From: Sipunculus nudus
Taxonomy: Eukaryota > Annelida > Sipuncula > Golfingiida > Sipunculidae
Assembly (NCBI GenBank): GCA_026874595.1
Contig: CM049312.1
Location: 72,700,429 to 72,764,428 of the forward strand
DNA: 64,000 bases
Direction: 5' to 3'
Shown: one piece after another, positions 26,601 through 38,889 of the stretch
How positions within the stretch are numbered: the stretch's first letter is position 1
Layout: every line of letters starts with the position of its first letter
Program-made: the position numbers and the translations under genes
Notes under the pieces: model-generated
The model's input: the letters and a program-made list of their open reading frames with translations, nothing else
What the model was told of the DNA's origin: nothing
The model's database searches: none

Positions 26601-28237
26601 CCTCTAGCCTCTAAACAGGAAGTAAATTTGGCATTATCAGCTCAAGTAAACGGCAGAAGATGTGATCTAGTTGTTGTTGTCTAGTATACATAAAACGCTG
26701 GTTAAGAGTAAATGCTGAAGTGAAGAAAATACATATTATATCCCTGAACTCTCGGCTTAACTTTGTATAGTTATCACTTTTATTAAATGAGGTACTTTCT
26801 AAATACCTGGACCTGTACCTAAGTACTGTCGTAATGTACCTTGACCCACCCCTGGTTTGCTGGCTTTAATGGGAAAGCCACAAAATTAATTCCCTCTCGA
26901 TCTTCGTTTTTAAGAAGAAAAAAACCCACACAAACTTTGTTGTGCATAAACGCTTTGAAATTAATAATATCTATAAAACCTATTGATGAGCTTTTGTTGT
27001 AATGAATGTTTAGAACTGTATTTTAGAAAATTTGATTAAATTTCTGCAGTGAGCGGTTTTACAAATAAACTTGCGATAGAAGTTAGCTTAAGAATTGATA
27101 TGGTTTGTCATAAAGTAATCTTGATGGAATTTGTTTTCTAGCTGGGATGCCCTGTTTGAGTTGTCCCAGGTTTTACTTTACATCTTATAAGGTTTTTGGT
27201 CTCCTGTTCATTACTTTCAATATATCTTCCGCAAGCTTGAATTCTTTGTTGTTATTATTTTTTTACTCTGCCTGCACAGAATCACAATAAAACTCTGTTC
27301 AGAATTCAAGAAGTGTATTATGGCGTTTCTTATTTAAAACAAGCAGCCCGTGTATCTATATTGTATTTGCCTTCCACATCACATTTTTTAAAGTATAAGT
27401 TCATGGCCTTTTTATGGTCTATCGTGGAATAATCATGCGATATGAGTTATATAAGGTCGATAAAGCCCCATAGAGATTTACTCTAATATCGATTGTTACT
27501 TTTGAATTATTCCTATCCCCGTGCATATAAAACCTTTACCAAGATCAACCAGATCATGATTTTATTCTCTGTTGATCATGGTGGACAAAGGATAAAAAAA
27601 CACCTGCCATCCTATAAGTTTAACTGAAAACCGTCAAGTTGCTGGCATATCGAATTTCGTGCTGTTTTCGTCGGCGTGTATTTAATTCCACTCCCATTAT
27701 TTTAAAATTATTTAATTATGCCCGCACGCATGCTGAAGAGCTCAAATGAATAAGAGTGGTCAGTTTTTCCGCTCTCCATTCCTGACTGCGAACAATAACT
27801 TACATGCTCAGCGTAGTTTTTGCCTTCTTCAAAGTCCAATTAAAATCATGCTATAAAGGATGGGATCTTCGAAGAGAATATGAATTCAGAAAAAATGAAA
27901 AAAAAACATATCTCTGCGCGTACTCATTAACCTTAAAAGCAAAATACTCTTAATTGTGATGTTAACGAATTCAAGTGGTTAATTAAATCAACTGGTCGGA
28001 GAATTCCCCAAGACTGCCAAAGTTTCTCACAGGAAACTCTCTGGTTTATTTTAATTATTACCTTGTTAACTTTGACTCATAATTAATGGGTACTGAATAA
28101 CATAATAAGAAATGAGGAACAGTAGAGATAGACTGAAAGAGTTATTAGTCTATTCATGTTGAGGGTAGGTGACTTAATTACATTACTGTGAGCCCCTTCT
28201 ATATTGGTGTTCCCCGGACCAGCAATCCCTGAATCCA

Positions 28238-28279
<42 letters not shown>

Positions 28280-28280
28280 C
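28238..28280. repeat. (CT)n microsatellite
   Basis: A CT tract with one TTCT interruption. Confidence 0.9.
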
Positions 28281-28860
28281 TTCCTTGTGAATTCTAAAAA
28301 CAAAATCTTCATATCGTAAGAAAAATACGTGAAGAAAAATATTCTAATTTATTAATTGTGGCAAGACAAATTATAAGCAAGTATTAGACCGGATGTGAAA
28401 GCCAACTGGTCAACAAAACTGAGTTTAAAACTGTATGCATTCTTCTCAACATGTTATAATTATCCGAATATGACTAAATGAATGGTGATGGATTCATTGA
28501 GTACAACTTACAAAAGTTTAAAAAAAATGTACTTGATTCACATAGCTGTCACTTTGATAATATCTGCCTTTAAAGTCTGGAAATTATTTTTTTTTAATTC
28601 AACCTCAAATTAAAGGTATCATATTGTTAGAACAAGCAGATAAATAATCAGTTATCAAAAGGGGACAGAGACGAGCCGAGGACTTAAATAATTTCTGTCT
28701 GAAAACTGCAATATGTTTTAAGGAGCAGAGACCGAGGTTGCCGTTATGATTGAAAACCAGTTCTAATTATTTTTTCGATGAGTGAATATTTTTAATATGC
28801 GAAAGGACCTTATTTGATTATTTGGGATTTATCTATTTTTTCCTACCCTGCCCTTATGCT

Positions 28861-28862
<2 letters not shown>

Positions 28863-28894
<32 letters not shown>
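28863..28894. repeat. (CT)n microsatellite
   Basis: About 15 pure CT units. Confidence 0.9.
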
Positions 28895-28897
<3 letters not shown>

Positions 28898-29954
28898 CTA
28901 TAAAACTCCCAAACCTTTAAATAATTCATATGACATTTTAGGATTTTATTTAATATGTACACTCAAAAGCCATTAAAATGGAAGTTTTTTTATTTTTATA
29001 GAAAATTCGTCCTCTTTAACAAGTTTTTACATAAGACATATAATAGGAATCTTCTTGACTTTCTCGGAACCATAGGCGTTTCCGGTTGCAAGTTTCACAG
29101 CTGCCAGATTCTCTTTCATGTATCGATTCTAGTTACCATTCTGACCTCTCGTTAAAAAGACACCTTGCAGCCATATTCCGATTCCCGGCTCCTGGCAGAG
29201 ACGCATGGGAAATACCCAGGCAGTTTACTCTGAGTCTGTCCGATGAAATTGCTCGAGGGTTTGTTCATTTCCAACCCCTAGGGGCTCAATCTTGTAGCAT
29301 CATTTGCATCAAGGGGCAACGGAAGTAACGGAGGCGTTGTTTCAAATTCCAAAGAATCCCTCACAGTTCTCTGAAGTGCTACCTACGCCGTCATTACAGG
29401 CGTATATGTTACCTACATCTTACAGCCTGCAGTCATCTTAATTAGGTTAGGTTGATGAGACTGGTAACTCGCTCACTTTTGCGGAAACCCAAAATGTGCC
29501 ACACACAATTCAAATCCAAAGGTTCGTCTGTAACACGGAAGATGTATACGCAGAACGAAAAGTTTCTGGAAATTCCCAAGGATTAAAACTCGAGGCAGTT
29601 GAACTAATCATAATTATCTTTGATATAATGTCATATCATGCACAAACGTCTGTTCCGTTACGGATATGTCTTGGAGATTAAATTAAAACAGGAACGTAAT
29701 TGGAATAGTTTTCATGCATAACACTTCACGTTTTACGCATGTGAAGCTACAGGAGTCATTATAAGCCACAGCACTATCAAAGGCTCTTTGCCTTAAGTAT
29801 TGTCCAATCAAGTTTACAGATGCCTTTCCCTTATATGAAAATCTGATACAAAATCAATCGTTACATAAAGACCTTAATTGAACAACAGAACAACTCAAAC
29901 CATAAGATACTTTACACTCTCTCCTTTCTCATTAGATTATGAAATAAATATATT

Positions 29955-30890
29955 GTGGAGCGCGGTGTTGTAATTGTTAAGGCGCTGAACCGCAAGGTTG
30001 TGGGTTCGCGTCACGATCTGACCGCGGTCTGCGCTAAGTCTTAACCACAAGGCTGCGCTCTCTCGACCCAGGAGTGAATGGGCACTGGTCGCGGGAGGGA
30101 GGTAAATGTAGAACAAATAAACTTCTAGCGCCTGACATGGCTGCTTGGGTTGTATTTTTCTTATTAACAAAAAAAAAATACAATCTCAGATTCATTTACA
30201 TATAACACAATACCATAACAATTTTCAATACACATGAGCACAACATATAGCACAAAAGGAACACAAATACAACATGAGCGTAATATTGTCACCTAATATC
30301 AACTTTGTGGCAAGTTTAGACATGACCACAACTCTCGAGTCTCAGTCAATTTATTACCTATCTTCGCTATCGCTATCTCTATGTCATGATACCGTTTAAC
30401 TTTATGCATAAATATTGTGACCTTTGGTTTTGTTCCATGATACCTGCACTCATACAAGTACTTCTTACCAAGCAAAATAATGATGTTCATGATCTTGTTT
30501 AAATTTACCTTTAATAATACCAAATAATATTTTTTTACATCTCGACTCCAATCTTTCACTGTTGAAAACATGCAATGATTTTCTAATTCTTCCCAAAATT
30601 GCCTGCTTATTTCACACTCATATATTAAATGTTCTAATGTCTCTCTATCATTGGCGAAGAATGAGCAATTTTCATTTTCAATTAATTTACATTTATAAAG
30701 CCAATCATTCAAAACCAATATCCTATGGATTATCTTGTATTGGAAATCTTGGAGTTTTTTATCGTTGGTAGTTATCCAGGGTAATTTATATATAGCTGTC
30801 CACTGACCGTCTTGTATATTGGTAACGGCTGCTTGGGTTATATGCTCCCCAGGGAACCGAGAAAGGCTACAAAAACGAACAAGCCCGAAA
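29955..30890 (+). mobile_element. tRNA-derived SINE split by a LINE insertion
   Basis: The head has an A-box-like GTAATTGTTAAGGCGCTG and B box GGTTCGCGTC (about 30003-30012), followed by GACCCAGGAGTGAATGGGCA and GCGGGAGGGAGGTAAATG. The SINE is interrupted after 30155 and resumes at 30827 with TATGCTCCCCAGGGAACCGA. The 17-base string GGCTGCTTGGGTT(A/G)TAT occurs on both sides (30139-30155 and 30827-30843) and is the target duplication of the LINE between them. Confidence 0.65.
30156..30826 (-). mobile_element. 5'-truncated non-LTR retrotransposon (LINE), reverse-transcriptase C-terminus
   Basis: The - strand encodes about 175 residues ending at a stop at 30299. They match the C-terminal part of LINE reverse transcriptase polyproteins: W-x-x-L around KLPWITT, then FQYKIIHRILVLNDWLYKC, then the Cys/His segment C-SFFANDRETLEHLIYEC followed by a Trp. 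This is the zf-RVT-like region of L1/Tx1-type elements. Everything upstream (endonuclease, polymerase core) is missing, as expected for 5' truncation. The 3' end is a short A-rich tail (TAATAAGAAAA). Flanked by a 17-bp target duplication, so a dead but rather well preserved insertion. Confidence 0.8.
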
Positions 30891-31264
30891 GACCAGGAAG
30901 GCAAAGTGTAAAGTCAGATGAGACTGACATCGTCGGTGCTGTCAGACTATTAACCCCCACCTTTAACTTTATATCTATAAACATAGCGCGCCACCTGTCG
31001 GCCGTACTCCGCAACTTCAAAAATCGAATTTGAATTTTTTCCCCTCTGTCGATGTGTCGAGACGATTTTGGTAGGAAACTGAAAAATGAACTAATATCAT
31101 GAGATAATTATATATATGGGTAAAGAGAAAGAGTGACGCCTTAAAGATAAACTGACTTGGTTATTAACAGGCAAGTTAAATGAGTTATAGTCTATCTAAA
31201 AGGCCTCGCCTTTCCCTTTACCTACACTACTACCACAGACTTACACGGCTATACCTTTGATTAT

Positions 31265-31267
<3 letters not shown>

Positions 31268-31301
<34 letters not shown>
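31268..31301. repeat. (TA)n microsatellite
   Basis: A TA tract about 130 bases before the acceptor of the neuropeptide exon. Confidence 0.9.
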
Positions 31302-31304
<3 letters not shown>

Positions 31305-31432
31305 CAAATGTTTATGTACCTTTAAAGTAAAAGATAAAACCATGATTCAATGGCCCTTATGTAATGCGCTGTTGCCTTTCTTTGGTGACTATGACAAAAA
31401 ATGTTTCAATAATTGTATCTGGTTTATTGCAG

Positions 31433-32160
31433 GCACACCCCTGGTCGAGCGTGAAAGGCGAGAAACCGACTCCAATAGAGGTCACCAGGACCATGACGTT
31501 CCAGATCTGGTACAGTCAGACAGCGACAGCGTCAGTCTCAAAAAGCGCAGCCTGTCATCACACGAACAGCCATCATTCACCAGCAACAGGGACTTCTACC
31601 GCGCATTGCAGCAACGCATAACCAGGGGTCGAGATCTTGTATTTGGGAAGCGACATTACGGTGACATTTTCGGAAATCCCGACGACAGTTACGACGAAGA
31701 CTTGATGCCGTTCGTAGGTGTCGCTCCACAGAGCCTTCCCGATGAAACCGCGGAGCTCCCTTCCAAGCGGCCGTTCAATTCCGCTTCCTGGATCGGGAAA
31801 AGGCCTTTCTTTGGCACGCTGGCCGGCAAGCGCGAGTCGTTAAAAAGGAAACGCCCCTTCACAGGACTAAAATTCGGCAAGAGACCTTTTCTCGGGGTCA
31901 CTTACGGAAAACGTGGCGCTAGGAGGGATCTCTTTGACGATGGTGAGGAAGCTGGCTTTGAAAGTTCTGCCTTGGACAAGCGGCCCTTTGTGTCAACTCT
32001 TGGGAAAAGGCCGTTCTTTGGCACTCTTGGGAAACGACCCTTCTTTGGTGGATTGTATGGACATGACAAACGACCATTTGCTAACGTCTTTAGTAACCGA
32101 CGTATCGTCTATAAACCGGGACTGGGCGTTTACGGATATATGTCTCCTATTAGAGGTTGA
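31433..32160 (+). CDS. Neuropeptide precursor, main exon (PFx(G/S)-type amidated peptides)
   Basis: Encodes 241 residues after the acceptor TTATTGCAG, giving a 259-residue precursor with the exon at 11858. After a spacer with dibasic sites (RERR, SLKKR, LVFGKR) and an acidic stretch (PDDSYDEDLM), residues about 129-237 hold eight KR-P-F repeats. Predicted products are PFNSASWI, PFFGTLA, PFTGLKF, PFLGVTY, PFVSTL and PFFGTL, each followed by GKR (C-terminal amide), then PFFGGLYGHD and PFANVFSN without an amidation Gly. The C-terminal segment IVYKPGLGVYGYMSPIRG ends in Gly, so it could also be amidated. The eight KRPF units use varied codons (AAGCGGCCGTTC, AAAAGGCCTTTC, AAACGCCCCTTC and others), which argues for selection on protein rather than recent DNA duplication. 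Expected role: a secreted signal processed by prohormone convertase, carboxypeptidase and PAM. Loose likeness to tachykinin FxGx-amide, buccalin (..GGL-amide) and L-type SALMFamide (SxLxF-amide) peptides; none fits all copies. The family is unassigned. Confidence 0.88.
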
Positions 32161-32400
32161 CAAGAATATGTTAAAGCAAACTTTATCGTCAAGATTTACA
32201 CATACACTGGCTGCTGCCTAAAAGGCCTAAACTGGTGACGTCATCACTGACATCTCCTTGAGGCCGCGAGCCCAAAATTGTAATAATTTTAACACTCCTT
32301 ATGATCCACGTTTTAAAACTTATTTTAACATTTTCTTATTACTCTTGGTGTGAAAATGTTGTCTATAAGTGTCTTTGCACATTGTAGGAAAAGGCCGTTT

Positions 32401-32406
32401 AATAAA
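32401..32406 (+). terminator. Polyadenylation signal of the neuropeptide gene
   Basis: AATAAA 241 bases after the stop codon; the nearest downstream candidate for 3' end formation. Confidence 0.55.
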
Positions 32407-32767
32407 AGGATTCCTTACAAATTGAATTTCATTATTCATCTCTGCTTATTGAATGTTGTGATAGTATCCATAATGACAATCGTAGTAATCTATTATTAAA
32501 GTCCAACGTGTACAGATCTTTAAATAAAAAATAATACAGATATTTATTTATAGTGATTCACAACACATTTAAGCTAACATAAAAGAGCAAATGATAATTT
32601 TCACGACTCAGAAATTAGTGAAAGGTACTAGAAACAAAATTGTATGATAATCGATAACATAAATCCTAAATCTGCAAATCTGGCAGTTAAATTTAGAACG
32701 TTGTTTTTATACCGAGAAAAGTCTTAAATCAATATTAAGTATATAGCCAACGTGTACGTTTCTGTTT

Positions 32768-32790
32768 CTCTCTCTCTCTCTCTCTCTCTT
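32768..32790. repeat. (CT)n microsatellite
   Basis: About 11 CT units. Confidence 0.85.
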
Positions 32791-33985
32791 CGTGATATAT
32801 AAATAAGGAACGAAGCAAGTTAAGATACCATGCTGACTTGCTGCATTTATACAAAACTTTGAGCCGAAACGAGAAAAATAATCAAATTTGTCCGAGACAA
32901 ATAATCTAATTTGTTCTTTTATGACAGAAAATTAAAATATTTGCTGCAAGCAGATTTCATAACACAGATCGTCTGGTAATGTAGTTAACATCAGGTCGAC
33001 CCAAGCACTGTGCCCAGTCTGGCACCGCATGGTCTCCAGTGCACAATATAAAACGAGCTACTATTTATCTTCTACCGAACCTGTCAAACAGCACAATTAG
33101 CAGATGTTGAGGGGTCCATGTAGGGTACATCTACCTTCAGGCGGTGAAAGAAGCCCGGACATGATTCTAATATCCACTCAGTTTCTTTCCAATATGGTGA
33201 CAGTAAACTTCTGCGGGTACAGCTATTAACTGCCGCTAAAAAAACCTATTTTGTGATAAAACTTATATACATTGTACATTATATATGGGTTTTCTGAGCC
33301 TTTGAAGGATGAAGGGTTTTTGGAAGACCCCTGTGATTCATATGTATCTATATATATAAAAAAGAAGAGAAAAGTTCTATTCTGATGAATACATCAAGGT
33401 TTACCCAACAGTATAAAATAACTAACAATGTTACAGAGGGTTAAGGCGTTACCTTAATGCTCAACTTCAGCTGTCAAGTCGGTCTGGATGTCATCTATGC
33501 TATATCAATTGATACTCCGTTTTACAGATGAACGATCCGCTGTAGAATTTCTATTTTCACTTTTTGTCTGTGGTTCTCCTTTCTAGTAAATGTTTTGCTT
33601 GGTCAGAGGTGCACATGGTTTAATCGCGTTGATTTAAGCTTACATATGCACCATTAAAAGGCTATACTTTAAATTTTAGTTTATGAATTTTTTTTTGCTT
33701 AATTTTCAAATAGAAGAAGTGATAAAGATGAGTACAAATTTAAAATTTAACAGGAATAAAAGTTTATTATTGATTGTTTCATTTTTAAATAGCCATGTCT
33801 GAATTTAAAAACTGATGATGAAAACATATGAAATACGTTCTTAATGAAATAAGCTAACAATGCTTTGATAATTCTGTATAATTCATAACTTATATTAATA
33901 CCTGCCAGTAAGGGCACAATTGGACCAATACAATTGATGACCCTGACGAGAATAAATATTAAGCAACATAAGGTTTACAGAAAAA

Positions 33986-33989
<4 letters not shown>

Positions 33990-34046
<57 letters not shown>

Positions 34047-34055
34047 AGAGAGAGA
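33990..34055. repeat. (TA)n(GA)n microsatellite
   Basis: A TA tract running into a GAGAGA tract. Confidence 0.9.
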
Positions 34056-35429
34056 GGGATAGACAGAGACAGAGAGAAGCATGAAGATTCGACGGGCTTT
34101 CGGAGAGGTACAATGGCTTTCGGATGGGACTGTGTGCTCTGCATGTCTGTGTGTGTTTAGTGTGTCTCTGTGTGTGTGTGTGTTAGCGTAGGTATTTGGA
34201 GTATGTAGAGAAATACCATTTGTTACATAATTGTTATCATTATTATTATTAAAATAAATGCACAGATTCTGGAAACACCAGTATGCCAGCGAATAAATGA
34301 GCATTCTTGTAAAAAAAGCTTTTGTTTTGGTTAATGCTGCATGATGTAACCGTGTTCATGACAGAACGTTTGTCTAGTTCTGACACAAGATGGAACTTAT
34401 ATGCCAAGACCACACTTACTAAAATTGATCACAACCTGCCACCCTAAATTCCCAGAACATTTTCTCAAATTTGAGTAATATTCATTCAAAGATGTATATG
34501 TATATGTACGATGATTGTCACAAAAAAACTATGTTTATATCTTAAATGTAATCTCTTAAAGAAAATATTTGTAAGCATAAATCATTGTGTGACTTCAGAT
34601 ACGGAAAGCCTCCTTGCAGCTTTATATAAACATACCGAACAATCTTCCATCTTTCACCAAGATAAGAGTATGACGTAAGTTTCGCTTCAGCAAATAATTT
34701 CTTTATTTGATTTCCTCTGGTATTTCTTACATCTAATCACTCGTACACGTTCTCCTATCGGTTTCCATGGTAACGGTTTTTCTTCTTCATTCAGCGTGAT
34801 GAATAATTGAAAACCTGTACCATCCCGACTCTTTGATCCTTTTTTTCATTTTGGCTTAAGTTGTTTTTTAACTTAAACTCAGCATATCTTTACGCTGTTG
34901 GATCTACGCGGGAAATCCTGTTTTCTGTTTTATCAAGAATAACATAAGACATATTGTACCTTAAAACTTTTTTTCCTATTTATTTATATGTGATGATGTC
35001 GTCCGAAAAAATCCATTTGTACTTCCTGGCGTCATGGCCATTGACTGCAATATGGGCGTGTATAAATGAGACCATCATAACGAAATACTTACCATTTCAA
35101 TATAAATATTTTATTATTATACATACAGGTATATATATAAATAAAAATCAACTGAAAAAAAGAAAGAACTGAATGAGAGTACCAAAAGCATACCCTACTG
35201 GTTTTATTATCTAGGCTAAGTTGCTTAGTTACATATTACATTAGCAACGCATAGCAACCAATCCGCAGATGCGCTGTGGACATGAAATATTAATGCAGCT
35301 ACTTTTGAAACAGCGCTTATAAAATTCTTTTTGAACGTCTTCATGAATTCTATAAGTATGTAAACCTATTAAAGGTTATTAGTTTGTTACAATAAGTAGA
35401 TAAGAGTGACTATAGGTGTTATCAAACTT

Positions 35430-35475
35430 GCCCCCCCACCCCCACCCCCTCCCCCCATCCCAACCCGCCCCGATG
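35430..35475. repeat. C-run cluster
   Basis: At least four C-runs of four to seven bases separated by one or two bases. The opposite strand could form a G-quadruplex; that is inference only. Confidence 0.6.
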
Positions 35476-36094
35476 GGTCATAGTCCGGGTTGTCATTTTG
35501 CCATAATCTGTTAAAGGTAAATTCTGTTTTATATGAGGGCCTTACACAAATATTTTTTTTGTTCTACGAATTCGCCACTCCTATTTTTCTTTGACCATTT
35601 TTTGTTGCAAATGAATACGAGGTCCTTAGTAATGATGCTGGTTTGTAGTATATACACAATTTCAGGTATTGATGCACATGCATAGTTATATTATATAGGC
35701 AAACTGGCAAAACAAAACAAAATCTTCCACTCACACCATACTGTTTTGTTCCCAATGCTTTTTTTGTTAGGACATAAAAATACACTAGAATCCCCTGTCA
35801 GTAACCGGCAACATTCCAAGCTAAAGAAATCTTTCACGGTTATTGGATTTGGCCGCATTAATAAATCAAAATCATTTTATACAAATTCAAAACTTGGCAG
35901 CTCTGACGGCAGGTCCCCTTAGTTGCTCGTGTATATGATGGTAGCATTGTAACCAGGACAGAACTGGGCCCTGTTGTGATTGGCAGGAGTAAGTGTGACG
36001 TCAGAGACAGTATGTAGAAATGACTGAAATGTAGCAACACATGTTGTGTTTGTTTAACTTTTTTTTTTAATTTAAGCGTTTTTTAGGTTTCCAT

Positions 36095-36280
36095 TATAGC
36101 CATGACAACATGACACCTAGGCCTTCTTAAAAAAATGACAAGGGCCTGCGAGTCATGATGCAAGTCATAACAGAACACCCATTCTATGGATCAAAATATT
36201 TGCTTTGTGGCAGTATATGATATCAGATTCTTATAATGGCATAATAATGAAAACAAGTGTTGTTACACAAAATAAATTTC
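36095..36280 (+). repeat. Dispersed repeat, copy 1 of 2
   Basis: Shares GGCCT..TAAAA..ATGA, GGGCCTGC, AAGTCATAA, ATCAAAATATTT and TGTTACACAAAAT, in the same order and spacing, with 37859-38060. Superfamily unknown. Confidence 0.55.
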
Positions 36281-37858
36281 AATAATTGCCTCATTTCGTC
36301 TCTGTGGCACCGATTTAGCGGAAGCAGCTAATACCCCTACGGCGGACAAAAGTTTTTAGGTGACATTCCTTACGGAAGTGCTGAAAACGTGTTACCAATT
36401 TCATTAAACCATGTTTAGTGGAAAAGAAAGGTAATCAGAAAAAGGTTTTATCCCCCGAGAAATTGGCATAGTTCATGCAAAATGAACATTTATGTATTTA
36501 TAATAACAATAAATTTGGTAAACGATAATATGAGGAGTTTTAAATATTTTTACTTTACCTTCGAAAGGTAAAATTAAAAATCCTGTTTCACTTCTTCGAT
36601 TTTCAACGTTACAATTTTAAAATAATTGTATTATTTTTATACGATAATTTGTTGTATACATATTCGTAATTTGTTATTATAAATTATATATACACACATT
36701 GTCAGTTCTTCTGATGTGGGATATGGCCCCAGTTGTTATATCTTCTTTTTCAGCAAAAACACCTTATTTCAATTTATTCTTTGAAAGTGCTTCGGTTTTA
36801 CAATGTCAAGTTGTTTGTCCTGAAAAAACTGATTGCAGAAAAATGATATAAATGCAGTCTTTGAAAGAATATTCAAACAAGAAATCAGAAGCATTGGTCC
36901 CAGATCAGTTCATTTTGATTCCTGGAGGCTGATGCTTCAATTATAAATTAAATTTCAGTTGTTCGCAATTGATGGATGAATTCAGTATATTTTTGCGACG
37001 TATCATATTTGCATAATTGTTCCATCGAGCAGAGAGCAGACCTTTATAAATCAAGAACTAATCTAAAAATTTACTTAAATGATGATAACGAAGTTAAATC
37101 ATTTTCATCTGTTAATTGACTTATTTAATGATTTTTAAAGAAAACTTACTCCCTCAGGAATTAGAATGAACAGATTATAGACTTTTTAACTTTACGGTAA
37201 ACATCGTACTAATTTTATACAATCTTTGAACATTGTAATTCCCATTTAAAATTCAAATAGAGCTTTGCTTATCAGTAAGATGCTAGCCTATTTTATTGCT
37301 CGTACAATTTTGGAATTTATTATGCAAAGAAAGCAATTCCCAATAAAGGTGATTTTCGAGTTTGTTAATGAGGCTAAAGGAAAGGACCATGCCGATTATT
37401 AAGTCATCAAGAAAAGAAATACGTTAATGTCCTCCATGAAATGATGCAAAATCTTTTAAGCCTAAATTATATGCCATCGATTTCTGGATCCCTAATGAAA
37501 CCCAATGGATAAAATAGTTAAATATAACTGTAAAAAGATATCAAGCAAATGGATTTAACGTAATATCCAGAACGTAATGTCATTTATGAAGTCTGACATG
37601 TTTTAGATTTGTCCGCTTACTAATGTCTGCTTTGGCCAAGGAAAATGAGCAAATGCCAAACCAAACTTTTGTTTCAGTTGCTTATGTTTAAATTAAGTCA
37701 TCAAAATAAAAAAGGACCTGCAATTATCTTATGGTTTTGATTGATATTTCGGAGGGAAGGCGCTTTCCGGTGCATAAGAGTGGACTGATTAAATTGCACA
37801 TGTCCCAGACAAGCAGTCGAGCGGGTCGAGTTGTAAATTAAAAAAGCATGCCACCGAA

Positions 37859-38060
37859 CTAGCCATGAAAACATAGCTTTCAGGCCTTTTTAAAATTAAA
37901 TGATAGGGGCCTGCAAGTCAGCTTACAAGTCATAATAGAGCACCTATTCCAAGGGTCAGATCAAAATATTTTAATTTGATAGTATTTGACATCAGAGGAT
38001 TATATGGTCGCGCTTAATTTGCTAAGTAATGAAGAAAAAATGCTGTTACACAAAATTCTC
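37859..38060 (+). repeat. Dispersed repeat, copy 2 of 2
   Basis: Second copy of the unit at 36095-36280, with an extra TTACAAGTC block and several indels. Confidence 0.55.
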
Positions 38061-38860
38061 GGCGGTTACCATAGCGGCAAGAACTGAAGTTTGAAGCAGG
38101 TTCGGCTACCGTAGCCTCCGCTGAAAGACGGAGAGACAAACTTTCCGAGTGAAACCAGCCTTTATATGAGATAATATTTATTATTTCTCCCAACATAAAG
38201 ACGTCACTTTTGATCATACCTCGAGAAACGATTGTCCGACAAGCAGATGAACATGAAAAAAAGTGCTGTTAGAAATGGCGTGCACATCTACTTATAAAAG
38301 ACGTCTACATGCAGTTAATTAAAAATCGGCGTTTGGGTAGCAGACTGCCGCTACCTCCGAACCTGAAAATGGAAAGTGAATGTCACGGCAGACTTTAGGC
38401 TGGGAATTACTAGGGAAACTCAGTAATTGCAGGTTTTCTGCTTATTCAGACTTAATTGGGTCATATCGGGACATATCCCTCTCATTTTAAGGGTATGGAC
38501 ACAGTAGTTTTTGTCTCCCTAGCTATTAAGTCAATAAAAATCAACATATTGTTGAAAGATATTACAGTCAATCGTTTTTTTTGTTTGTTGTTGTTGTTGT
38601 TTTGTTCCGTCACATTTTTGTGCATGTCATATTTAGAAAATTCACGATACAGCATGCGTCAATGTCCTCACTGAAATGTAATTAATGTTGGCTCATGTTT
38701 TTGAACGTTTAAACTAACTGTAAAGTGTGCGTTATATTATGCTGAAAACTGGACAAACAATCGTGCTTGTATTATGAAAATGTATATTTCATAATATTTT
38801 GTACGAGTGAAGATAATAATGATATCATGGGAGAGTGATTTGGTGCTGATTGTAATCGGA

Positions 38861-38889
38861 GAGGGGGTGGGGGGTGGGGGGGGGGGGGC
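38861..38889. repeat. G-run
   Basis: Nearly pure G (GGGGGTGGGGGGTGGGGG then a longer run). Confidence 0.85.

Larger units (their letters stand above)
21680..29950. other. Intronic stretch, mostly unremarkable
   Basis: A G-run lies at 21951-21970, a GC-richer patch at about 22300-23160 has no recognisable protein, and microsatellites are listed separately. Open frames of 60-115 codons here match no family I know. Confidence 0.4.
11910..31432 (+). other. Large intron of the neuropeptide gene (inferred)
   Basis: Bounded by GTAAGC at 11910 and TTATTGCAG ending at 31432. It holds SINEs, small inverted-repeat elements, microsatellites and a truncated LINE, all listed separately. I found no convincing extra coding exon in it, but a short one could be missed. 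Confidence 0.5.
32420..36090. other. Gene-free stretch
   Basis: AT-rich sequence with microsatellites listed separately: (CT)n at 32768-32790, (TA)n(GA)n at 33990-34055 and (GT)n at about 34150-34182. No recognisable coding sequence. Confidence 0.4.

Noticed and set aside
26337-26684. 115-codon frame on the + strand
   Set aside because: No domain, no signal peptide and no splice context; within expectation for chance over this length.
31342-31432. Met at 31342 as start of the neuropeptide precursor
   Set aside because: The stretch from this Met has no good signal peptide and crosses a strong acceptor at 31432; the in-phase upstream signal-peptide exon explains the start better.
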